This document shows, piece by piece, positions 7,926 to 13,419 of a DNA stretch of 15,321 nucleotides. Under the pieces are notes generated by a model, which ran no database searches, had not been told where the DNA came from, and saw nothing but the letters and a program-made list of their open reading frames with translations. The stretch's first letter is position 1. Every line of letters starts with the position of its first letter. The stretch is from Dehalococcoidales bacterium. GTDB taxonomy: Bacteria > Chloroflexota > Dehalococcoidia > Dehalococcoidales > JAUXAE01. The stretch is from NCBI GenBank assembly GCA_030620035.1, contig JAUXAE010000013.1:1-15321 (forward strand), given 5' to 3'. The position numbers were made by a program, and so were the translations under genes.

Positions 7926-8972
7926 CTAAAACTGCCTCAAGAACCTCAGGTCACTGGTGTAGAACAGCCGAATATCATCAACGCCATAGCGAAGCATCGG
8001 GATGCGCTCAATACCCATGCCGAAGGCAAAGCCGCTGTAGATACCGGGGTCAATTTCTACCCGCTCAAGCACCTTGGGATGAACCATGCCGGCACCCAAT
8101 ATCTCAATCCAGCCACTACCGCCGCACAAACGGCAGCCAGCCCCTTTACAGACGGCACACTCAATAGCCATCTCAACACCGGGCTCGACAAAGGGGAAGT
8201 AGTCACAGCGGAAGCGAACCTGCCTATCCGGGCCGAAGAAACGGCGGGCAAACTCGTAAAGAGTCCCTTTAAGGTCAGCCATGGAAATACCCTTATCCAC
8301 CGCCAGGCCCTCAATCTGGTGGAACATGGGTATATGGGTGGCATCAGTAGCCTCATAGCGAAACACCTTACCCGGCACCACGATTCTTAGCGGCGGCTTT
8401 ACCTTCTCCATAAACCTGATTTGCATCGGTGAGGTGTGGGTACGCAGTAGCATCGGCCGGTCACCGCTTTCCGTCTCGTAATCCAGCCACAGCGTGGCCA
8501 TAGTATCACGGGCCGGGTGTTCCTTGGGAATGTTTAAGGCCTCAAAATTGTAGTAATCCCACTCCACCTCGGGCCCCTCCACCACCTTAAAGCCCATAGA
8601 GGCAAAGATGTCACTTATTTCATGGAGTACTTGGGTAACCGGATGCAGCCGTCCCTCGGGCAGGGCACGGCCGGGCAGGGTAACATCAACGGCCTCTTCC
8701 CCAGATAGTGTTTCAAGCTGCGCCCCAAGCAGGGCCTGTTCCTTTTGCTTAAAGCCAGCCTCAAGCTCAGCCTTGACCTCATTGGCCCGGGCGCCAACCG
8801 CTTTCCTGGTCGCCAGGGGCAATCGGCCCAGGCTACGCAGCACCCCGGTCAATTGGCTCTTTTTACCCAAATAGCCAACCCGCCAAGCCTCCAGGCCCTT
8901 GGTGCTGCCAATAGCGACTAGTTCCCGGAGGGCTCCTGTCTTCAGCTCTTCAATCTGTCTAATTTCATCCAT
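7926..8972 (-). CDS. pheS: Phenylalanyl-tRNA synthetase alpha subunit
   Basis: Catalytic subunit of PheRS (class II), attaching phenylalanine to tRNA-Phe; acts with PheT encoded just downstream. It is 348 aa, normal for the family. An N-terminal coiled-coil region (about residues 1-90) is followed by the catalytic domain with LRTHTSPMQIRFM, the motif 2 region FRYEATDATHIPMFHQIEGLAVD, and motif 3 GMGIERIPMLRYGVDDIRLFYTSDLRFLRQF at the C-terminus. CAVCKGAGCRLCGGSGW is the Cys-rich loop common in bacterial PheS. The ATG has only a weak purine-rich sequence upstream. The leader is about 28 bases, too short for a T-box. Confidence 0.98.
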   Translation of the reverse strand: MDEIRQIEELKTGALRELVAIGSTKGLEAWRVGYLGKKSQLTGVLRSLGRLPLATRKAVGARANEVKAELEAGFKQKEQALLGAQLETLSGEEAVDVTLPGRALPEGRLHPVTQVLHEISDIFASMGFKVVEGPEVEWDYYNFEALNIPKEHPARDTMATLWLDYETESGDRPMLLRTHTSPMQIRFMEKVKPPLRIVVPGKVFRYEATDATHIPMFHQIEGLAVDKGISMADLKGTLYEFARRFFGPDRQVRFRCDYFPFVEPGVEMAIECAVCKGAGCRLCGGSGWIEILGAGMVHPKVLERVEIDPGIYSGFAFGMGIERIPMLRYGVDDIRLFYTSDLRFLRQF

Positions 8973-9006
8973 GCCTTTAGCTTAAAGCCACCTAAACCAT
9001 CAGCAG

Positions 9007-9036
9007 ATTATAGGCTATCACTAGCCGAGGGGTCAA
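9007..9036 (-). promoter_or_regulatory. Promoter of pheS-pheT
   Basis: Minus strand TTGACC (9031-9036), 18-base spacer, TATAAT (9007-9012), placing the start near 9000. No T-box, leader peptide or attenuator fits between this and the ATG at 8972. Confidence 0.75.
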
Positions 9037-9039
9037 ATA

Positions 9040-9074
9040 AATGCGGGGCCGGGTTATTCACCCCGCCCCGCATT
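9040..9074 (-). terminator. Hairpin after the 51-aa gene
   Basis: Perfect 10-bp arms aatgcggggc (9040-9049) and gccccgcatt (9065-9074) around a 15-base loop, followed on the minus strand by TATTTG. It lies between the 51-aa gene and the pheS promoter. The U-run is weak, so termination efficiency is uncertain. Confidence 0.55.
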
Positions 9075-9098
9075 CATGGCGTTAAATATCAGACCGGG

Positions 9099-9254
9099 CT
9101 AGAGCTCTCCGTCCAATATCTTCTTCCTCAGCGTTTCCCACTCACTCTTCTTGAGGACACAGGTGTTGCCCTGCTCACCAATCTCAACACGGTCATCGGC
9201 TACCTTGACCACGGGACAACAGCCACTACCACCGCACAAGCTAACAATCTTCAT
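9099..9254 (-). CDS. 51-aa Cys-rich conserved-looking small protein
   Basis: Function unknown. The ATG is preceded by GGAGGAGG at 6 bases, and the gene has its own promoter (9288-9315) and a following hairpin (9040-9074), so a short real gene is well supported. The N-terminus reads MKIVSLCGGSGCCPVVKV: three closely spaced cysteines (C7, C12, C13) plus C32 later, which could bind a metal or iron-sulfur cluster or be redox-active. The rest is a charged segment with VEIGEQGNTCVLKKSEW and a C-terminal helix (WETLRKKILDGEL). The family resemblance to short CCP-type proteins of anaerobes is from memory and unverified. Confidence 0.82.
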   Translation of the reverse strand: MKIVSLCGGSGCCPVVKVADDRVEIGEQGNTCVLKKSEWETLRKKILDGEL

Positions 9255-9287
9255 CCAATCCCTCCTCCTTTATTGATTATCTTTAAC

Positions 9288-9315
9288 ATTATAACAACCT
9301 TACCAGATAAATCAA
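9288..9315 (-). promoter_or_regulatory. Promoter of the 51-aa gene
   Basis: Minus strand TTGATT (9310-9315), 16-base spacer, TATAAT (9288-9293). The predicted start near 9281 leaves a leader of about 27 bases containing the strong GGAGGAGG ribosome site. Confidence 0.7.
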
Positions 9316-9335
9316 GGAGCGGCCGAATCGGGCAG

Positions 9336-10481
9336 TCACGGGCTGCTGGCCATCAGGTAGTCAAGTGCCCAGTTAATTAAATCCTCGCCGGTAAGCTCAA
9401 GCTCATAGTCCGGGACTATGCCCTGGCCTTCTATAAGGCGGCCGCTAGGGGTGTACCAGCGGGCAATGGTAATATAAAGCCCGGAACCATCCTGAAGCTG
9501 ATACAGCTTGTTGACACTGCCCTTACCAAATGTTGTCGTGCCGGCAACTATTGCCCGAGCATGGTCCTGAAGGGCGCCGGCCAGTACCTCACTGCCGCTG
9601 GCACTAAAACCGTCCACCAGAACTACCATAGGCAGCCCAGTGGTTACTTCCTGATAAGTCACCTGATGGGTCTCGCGACCACCTTCATTATCGACCACAG
9701 TTAGGACTACGCCGTCACTCAAAAAGCGGCTGGTAACATCAATCACCGCCCCAAGCAGGCCACCGGGGTTACTGCGCAGGTCAAGGATAATACCTCTAGC
9801 TTCCTGCTGGCCTACACTCAGCAGTACCGGGGACAGCTCGTCATTGGTTTGCTCGGTAAAGCGGGTAATGTTAATATAGGCGATATCGCCCATCATCTCA
9901 AAATGGACACTGGTCAGTAGAATCTCATCCCTGACCACCTCAATCTCCTCAGGCTCGGTCTCACCCTGGTGAAGGATAAGCAGCCTTACCGTAGTTCCCC
10001 TGGGCCCACGGACAAAGGCCGCCGCCTCAACCAGGCTCATTCCTGAGGTGGGGCGATCATCTATTTCCAGGATGATATCGCCAGCCTTGATACCGGCCGC
10101 GGCCGCCGGCGAATCAGCAAAGGGGGCGATAATCGTTATCTGCCCCTCCCTAACACCTACCGCGGCACCAATACCCTCATACCGTCCCTCAATGTCGGCC
10201 AGGCTCAGCTCATAGGCCTCAGGGTCCAGATAGGCAGTATAGGGGTCTTCCAGGGCCTCAACCATACCCCTGATGGCCGCCTCGGCCAGGGAATCAACGT
10301 CAATCCTGTCCTTTTCGACATACTCTTCGACGATGATGTCCCAGGCCTCTACGACACTGCCGATACCACGACCGTAGTCAACAGGCTTAAGGATACCCAG
10401 TGTGTAGCCGGCACCAAAGGATAGGGCCAGGCTAACTAAAAGCAACAGGGTTATAACTATTATTTTTACTCTCTGTGACAT
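9336..10481 (-). CDS. S41 carboxyl-terminal processing peptidase with PDZ domain
   Basis: Serine protease of the CtpA/Tsp type that trims or degrades exported proteins from their C-termini, acting outside the cytoplasmic membrane. At 381 aa it fits compact bacterial members. Residues 6-27 form a single membrane anchor or signal segment. A helical region follows, then PDZ (about 95-180, GIGAAVGVREGQITIIAPFADSPAAAAGIKAGDIILEIDD), then the protease core. By the 25-residue Ser-Lys spacing known in the family, the catalytic pair is S295 (SASGSEVLAGAL) and K320 (FGKGSVN). The position usually held by Gln (K+4) is Asn here, a common variant. The ATG has GGAGGG 7 bases upstream. The substrate is unknown; ctpA would be a reasonable symbol but orthology is not provable here. 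Confidence 0.95.
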   Translation of the reverse strand: MSQRVKIIVITLLLLVSLALSFGAGYTLGILKPVDYGRGIGSVVEAWDIIVEEYVEKDRIDVDSLAEAAIRGMVEALEDPYTAYLDPEAYELSLADIEGRYEGIGAAVGVREGQITIIAPFADSPAAAAGIKAGDIILEIDDRPTSGMSLVEAAAFVRGPRGTTVRLLILHQGETEPEEIEVVRDEILLTSVHFEMMGDIAYINITRFTEQTNDELSPVLLSVGQQEARGIILDLRSNPGGLLGAVIDVTSRFLSDGVVLTVVDNEGGRETHQVTYQEVTTGLPMVVLVDGFSASGSEVLAGALQDHARAIVAGTTTFGKGSVNKLYQLQDGSGLYITIARWYTPSGRLIEGQGIVPDYELELTGEDLINWALDYLMASSP

Positions 10482-10530
10482 TGGCCTGCCCTCCAGTTAT
10501 TTTTGTCGAATTATAAGCATATAATAATAA

Positions 10531-10563
10531 AAAAGCCCGAAGGTTTCATCCCTCAGGGCCTTT
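10531..10563 (-). terminator. Rho-independent terminator after the 80-aa gene
   Basis: On the minus strand GGCCC and GGGCT arms, with an inner GG/CC pairing and a loop around gatgaaa, lead into TTTTTTATTATT. It lies between the 80-aa gene and the S41 peptidase gene. A TATAAT at 10510-10515 just beyond it may be the -10 of the peptidase promoter, but no good -35 is visible. Confidence 0.75.
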
Positions 10564-10585
10564 GCCATCTTTGAAACTATGGATT

Positions 10586-10828
10586 TTAGGCTTTGGTGAC
10601 CAGGTTTCTGCTTTGACAGGTGACCGCCTCCACCAGGCTGATGGTAGCCTCAATATCGGTTAGACCAAAGGACAAGCCCAGCTGGCTTAACTCCAAATAG
10701 CCCATACCCCGGAACAAACGGTGCCCGGCTACCCAGCACATCTCGTCATAAAGGGCCGGCCACCCCTGGCTACAGCGCTGCTGGCAGAAGAGAATAAACT
10801 CGGTGGCCACCGGACTGATGGTTTCCAT
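10586..10828 (-). CDS. 80-aa hypothetical protein
   Basis: I do not recognise it. The ATG is preceded by TGGAG with a 3-base gap, the same arrangement as the RNase H gene nearby, and a TATAAT lies at 10840-10845. A clear terminator follows its stop. The protein is compact and mostly helical, with aromatic residues and four cysteines spread through it (FCQQRCSQGWPALYDEMCWVAGHRLFRGMGY, then ELSQLGLSF). There is no signal peptide or membrane segment, so a small cytosolic protein is likely. It sits directly downstream of rnpB on the same strand. Confidence 0.7.
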   Translation of the reverse strand: METISPVATEFILFCQQRCSQGWPALYDEMCWVAGHRLFRGMGYLELSQLGLSFGLTDIEATISLVEAVTCQSRNLVTKA

Positions 10829-11024
10829 AGACTCCAGATATTATACACTACCCGATAACTCTGGCGGGCAAATCGGCTGAGGGCGGTTGGGGTTACTTTT
10901 TTAGCCCGGTCAGTCCTTGGGAACTCTGGCCGATAGCTTATTTTTACCCCTTTTCTTATCCCCAAGCTGGCCGTAAAAAATCTTTTTAACCAAAGATAGA
11001 TTCTAAGAAGAGGCACTTAAAAAA

Positions 11025-11393
11025 GGCCAAGTAAACCTGTAAGCCGAGTTCTGTACTCCAGGTTCTGGAGCGGTGACCATCTATCTAGCCCTGATGTTAC
11101 CACCAGGGTCAAGCGGCCAACCCAGGGACAGGCCGGGCGTCCCTTTAGTCCCCCTATTTGGCCTTGCTCCGGATGGGGTTTACCCAGCCGACCGGTCACC
11201 CGGCCGCTGGTGAGCTCTTACCTCACCATTTCACCCTTGCCGGCAGTGGCTACCTAAATAGCCGGCGCTGGCGGTGTGTTTCTGTGGCACTTTCCATAGG
11301 GTCACCCCTCTGGGCGGTACACACCATACTTCCCGGGGGAGCTCGGACTTTCCTCCCGCTTAAAAAGCGAGCGGCCACCCGGTCTACTTGACC
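11025..11393 (-). ncRNA. rnpB: RNase P RNA (bacterial type A)
   Basis: Catalytic RNA that removes 5' leaders from pre-tRNAs. About 369 nt on the minus strand. Universal blocks are visible: GGGAGGAAAGTCCGAGCTC near the 5' end, CCACAGAAAC, GGCAAGGGTGAAA followed by GTGAGGTAAGAGCTCACCAG, and ACAGAACTCGGCTTACAGG near the 3' end. The ends are set by P1: 5' GGTCAAGTA pairs with 3' TACTTGGCC (one G-U). A run of six T follows the 3' end (11019-11024) and probably ends transcription. The promoter at 11401-11429 predicts the same 5' end. Confidence 0.97.
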
Positions 11394-11400
11394 TAACTAT

Positions 11401-11429
11401 ACTCTAGTATAGAAAGCATTATAAGTCAA
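11401..11429 (-). promoter_or_regulatory. Promoter of rnpB with embedded palindrome
   Basis: Minus strand TTGACT (11424-11429), 17-base spacer, TAGAGT (11401-11406; 4 of 6 consensus including the key A and final T). A start 7-8 bases later falls on the G that begins helix P1. The -10 overlaps a perfect 16-base palindrome, ctatact-ag-agtatag (11397-11412), which could be a protein site or chance. Confidence 0.6.
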
Positions 11430-11457
11430 CAGGCAGCTATAGGGAAGAGAATCCCAT

Positions 11458-11476
11458 AAAGGGGCTTAGCCCCTTT
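11458..11476. repeat. Short palindrome after the RNase H gene
   Basis: aaaggggct / agccccttt with a single central base, so the real loop must open the innermost pairs. No U-run follows on either strand, so it is at most a weak terminator for the RNase H gene. It resembles the aagaggggc hairpins at 1263, 5439 and 13352 and may be a decayed member of that family. Confidence 0.45.
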
Positions 11477-11519
11477 CAATCCCTTTACTAAACAGCCTTT
11501 AGCAGCGATAGCCTTGAGG

Positions 11520-11921
11520 TCACTCAAATGCCTTATTGGCCAGCCTATCAGCCTCTTTGTTTTGCTGGCGAGGGATATGTTTTATAGTGAAGTTTTCCAG
11601 AGAGCCCTGTAGTTGCTTTTGCCGCCAGTACAGGGGTTTTAGAGCCTGCTTCTTTACCCGATAGTCACCCCTGATCTGCCTGACTATCAGCTCGGAATCT
11701 GAACATAGCACCACCTGCCGGGCGCCCAATTTGATAGCCTCCTCAAGGGCGGCAATGACCGCCCGGTACTCAGCCTGATTATTGGTCGCCCGACCAATGC
11801 GCCGTGAGATGGTGGCCAGTAAGCGGCCCGAACCATCCACAATAATGGCCCCTATGGCCGCCGGTCCCGGGTTGCCCCGCGAGACGCCGTCGGAATGAAT
11901 CATCACCCTGTTTTCTATCAT
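11520..11921 (-). CDS. rnhA: Ribonuclease HI family protein
   Basis: Cleaves the RNA strand of RNA-DNA hybrids (R-loops, primers) in the cytoplasm. At 133 aa it is a single RNase H domain without an extra hybrid-binding domain. All four catalytic acidic residues are visible: D11 (IHSDGVSRGNPGP), E51 (ATNNQAEYRA), D75 (CSDSELIVRQI) and D125 (NKEADRLAN). The compact form with SDSELIVRQIRGDYRVK resembles the type found in actinobacteria, archaea and Chloroflexota rather than E. coli RnhA. The ATG follows TGGAG by 3 bases, 13 bases after the zinc-ribbon gene's stop, so the two form an operon. Confidence 0.94.
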   Translation of the reverse strand: MIENRVMIHSDGVSRGNPGPAAIGAIIVDGSGRLLATISRRIGRATNNQAEYRAVIAALEEAIKLGARQVVLCSDSELIVRQIRGDYRVKKQALKPLYWRQKQLQGSLENFTIKHIPRQQNKEADRLANKAFE

Positions 11922-11934
11922 CTACTCCAGATGT

Positions 11935-12633
11935 TTATCCCTCCAGGAACAGGATGCGGCCACAGCTAGGGCACCTGACCAGCTCACTGCCCCGGGCCCG
12001 CTGGAGTAAAGCTGAGGACAGCAGAATGCCACAGCCGCGACAGGTCCCCTGCTCCACCCTGGCCACCGCCCGCCCCTTCTGTATCTTAAGCTGGCGGTAG
12101 AGCTCAACCGCCGCCGGGTCTATCTCAGCTGAGAGCATCTTCCGCTTCTGCCCAAGCTGAGACAGCTCCCCACTAAGGTGCTCCTTCTCAGATGACAGCT
12201 CTTTTTGTTTGAGCCGCCACTCCGTCTCTAGTTTGTTAAGCCCCTGGCTTTTGGCGGCAACATTGGCTTCAGCCTGCTCAACCCGCTCCATTATCCCAAG
12301 GGCCTTCTCTTCCAGTTGGTCACGCCTTGCTTTCAGCCCATCCACCTCATGCTGGAGATTGGTTAGCTCCTTGGGATTCCTTATCCGGCCACTATAGAGG
12401 GCCTCTCTGGCGGTAGCCAGCTTGGTGCCCAGGTCATCTATTTCCCATTCGGCGGCCCGCTGCTGGCGCTCCAGTTCCCCAAGGCGCTGCTTCTCTGAAG
12501 CCAGACTGGCCTCAGCCTCAACCACCACCTTTTTATCACCAAGCTGGCGGATAGTTTGGGCTAGAGCCGGCTCCTTGGCCTCAATCTCAAGCTCAACCCC
12601 CTGAAGTTGATAAAGCTGTCTGGCCAGGTTCAT
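11935..12633 (-). CDS. Coiled-coil protein with C-terminal zinc ribbon
   Basis: 232 aa from the ATG at 12633, chosen because AGGTGG lies 5 bases before it; two GTG codons at 12642 and 12639 are in-frame alternatives. Residues from about 10 to 175 form a long antiparallel coiled coil rich in E, K, L and Q, broken near IRNPKELTNLQHEVDGL. The C-terminus is a four-cysteine zinc ribbon (CRGCGILLSSALL, then RCPSCGRILF). This matches the widespread C4-type zinc-ribbon family (CT398-like), often encoded next to RNase H as here. Its molecular role is not established; nucleic-acid or protein scaffolding is a guess. Confidence 0.9.
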   Translation of the reverse strand: MNLARQLYQLQGVELEIEAKEPALAQTIRQLGDKKVVVEAEASLASEKQRLGELERQQRAAEWEIDDLGTKLATAREALYSGRIRNPKELTNLQHEVDGLKARRDQLEEKALGIMERVEQAEANVAAKSQGLNKLETEWRLKQKELSSEKEHLSGELSQLGQKRKMLSAEIDPAAVELYRQLKIQKGRAVARVEQGTCRGCGILLSSALLQRARGSELVRCPSCGRILFLEG

Positions 12634-12663
12634 TTTCACCACCTATTTTAGAGCCATCAGGCC

Positions 12664-12691
12664 ATAATATCAATCATAAGAAAAATGACAA
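12664..12691 (-). promoter_or_regulatory. Promoter of zinc-ribbon/RNase H operon
   Basis: Minus strand TTGTCA (12686-12691), 16-base spacer, TATTAT (12664-12669), about 30 bases before the ATG at 12633. Confidence 0.6.
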
Positions 12692-12709
12692 AACCCGGTG
12701 GCCTTATTA

Positions 12710-12721
12710 GAACGTATGTGC
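12710..12721. promoter_or_regulatory. LexA-box-like palindrome before the phage module
   Basis: GAACGTATGTGC fits the Gram-positive-type SOS box GAAC-N4-GTTC with one mismatch. It directly abuts a -10-like TATTAT (12722-12727), a usual place for LexA repression. No good -35 is visible. The binding motif of this organism's LexA is unknown, so the call rests on pattern and position. Confidence 0.4.
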
Positions 12722-12755
12722 TATTATACAGGGGTATATTTGCTGGGGGAGGAAA

Positions 12756-12914
12756 ATGAGGCTTTTAAGGTTAGCCGTAGAAAAGCAGAGATGGGACCTG
12801 GCCGCCCACACCATTGTCTTAGTCGCCGCCAGGCTGTTAAACAACGAGGAGAAACCGCATGCCAGCAAAAGAGAAACGAAAAAGAGGCGCCCCAAAGGGC
12901 AATCAGAACGCTAG
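12756..12914 (+). CDS. 52-aa ORF overlapping the terminase small subunit gene
   Basis: Function unknown. The ATG has a strong GGGGGAGG 3 bases upstream, the best ribosome site of the module. The N-terminal 30 residues form a likely amphipathic helix (RLLRLAVEKQRWDLAAHTIVLVAARLLNNEE); the tail is very basic (SKRETKKRRPKGQSER), but that part is the terS sequence read in another frame and may be constrained by it. It overlaps the terS start by 56 bases, and the terS ribosome site lies inside it, so translation is probably coupled. Similar tiny helical ORFs precede terminase genes in some phages (from memory, unverified). Confidence 0.62.
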   Translation: MRLLRLAVEKQRWDLAAHTIVLVAARLLNNEEKPHASKRETKKRRPKGQSER

Positions 12915-13221
12915 GAAGCACGGTTTCTACTCCAAAGTCCTTGATCAAGCCGAGCAGCTCGACTTTGAGCTAGCCACCGGCGTTGAGGGTATTGATGATG
13001 AGATTGCCCTGCTGAGGGTCAAGATAAAGTCCATCCTGAGGCACAATCCGGAGAATATCAGGCTTATTATGCAGGCAACCAATGCCCTAGCCCGGCTGGT
13101 AAAGACCAAGTACAACATCAGCAAGGAGGACAAGAAGGGACTGAAGGAGGCAATAGCCAATGTCCTCAGAGATGTCGCCCTGCCCCTGGGCATTGGCATC
13201 GGGACGTTCATTGATAAATAG
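12859..13221 (+). CDS. Phage terminase small subunit-like protein
   Basis: Probable DNA-recognition subunit of a phage packaging motor. 120 aa; ATG with GAGGAG 7 bases upstream. The basic N-terminus carries RGAPKGNQNARKHGFYS (residues 9-25), a motif typical of short small-terminase-like proteins. The remainder is helical, with an oligomerisation-like segment (GIDDEIALLRVKIKSIL, then LIMQATNALARLVKTKYNISKEDKKGLKEAIANVL). The large-subunit gene follows on the same strand after a 198-bp hairpin-rich gap, which supports the call. It could alternatively be a general phage DNA-binding protein. Confidence 0.78.
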   Translation: MPAKEKRKRGAPKGNQNARKHGFYSKVLDQAEQLDFELATGVEGIDDEIALLRVKIKSILRHNPENIRLIMQATNALARLVKTKYNISKEDKKGLKEAIANVLRDVALPLGIGIGTFIDK

Positions 13222-13248
13222 TGAATTAGGTAACCCTATCCCCTGCAT

Positions 13249-13412
13249 CCCCTTCCCCTTATCAAGGGGAAGGGGAATTATAGTTTCTGAAGGGGTTGAC
13301 CGCCCCTTCAGGCTTCCCCCTTACTGTGAAACAGTGACAAAGGGAGCGCCTAAGAGGGGCTTCGCCCCTCTTTATAAAATCATTCCCCCTCCCTATAGGA
13401 AGGGAGGGGGAA
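13249..13412. repeat. Cluster of five hairpins, including a reversed third copy of the two-hairpin element
   Basis: Five palindromes fill the gap between terS and terL: ccccttcccctt/aaggggaagggg (13249-13275), ctgaagggg/ccccttcag (13287-13311), actgt/acagt (13323-13335), aagaggggc/gcccctctt (13352-13372) and ttccccctccct/agggagggggaa (13383-13412). Read on the minus strand, 13412 to 13342 has the same order as 5402-5469: G/C-tract hairpin, about 10 A/T-rich bases, aagagggg hairpin, then AGGCGCTCCC against AGACTCCCC. It is thus a diverged reverse copy of the element in the 142-bp repeats. Confidence 0.8.
13352..13374 (+). terminator. Possible terminator between terS and terL
   Basis: Perfect 9-bp stem with a 3-base loop followed by TATAAAAT on the plus strand. 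If active it would separate terL from terS transcription, unusual for a packaging operon. Confidence 0.45.
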
Positions 13413-13419
13413 AAAGGGG

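Noticed and set aside
8973..9006. T-box or attenuator controlling pheST
   Set aside because: The predicted leader is about 28 bases, too short, and the hairpin upstream (9040-9074) lies before the promoter.
10729..11016. 95-aa minus-strand open frame upstream of the 80-aa gene
   Set aside because: It overlaps the 80-aa gene out of frame, has no ribosome site, and its composition is very basic and unlike a folded protein; the region is the spacer between rnpB and the 80-aa gene.
11017..11391. Open frames within the rnpB region on both strands
   Set aside because: The region is fully explained by RNase P RNA with conserved blocks and matching P1 ends.
12698..12973. 91-aa plus-strand open frame over the start of terS
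   Set aside because: It is the third frame across two better-supported genes and lacks a good ribosome site.
13249..13412. CRISPR array or tRNA cluster in the hairpin-rich gap
   Set aside because: The palindromes differ from one another and there are no regular spacers; no cloverleaf can be formed.
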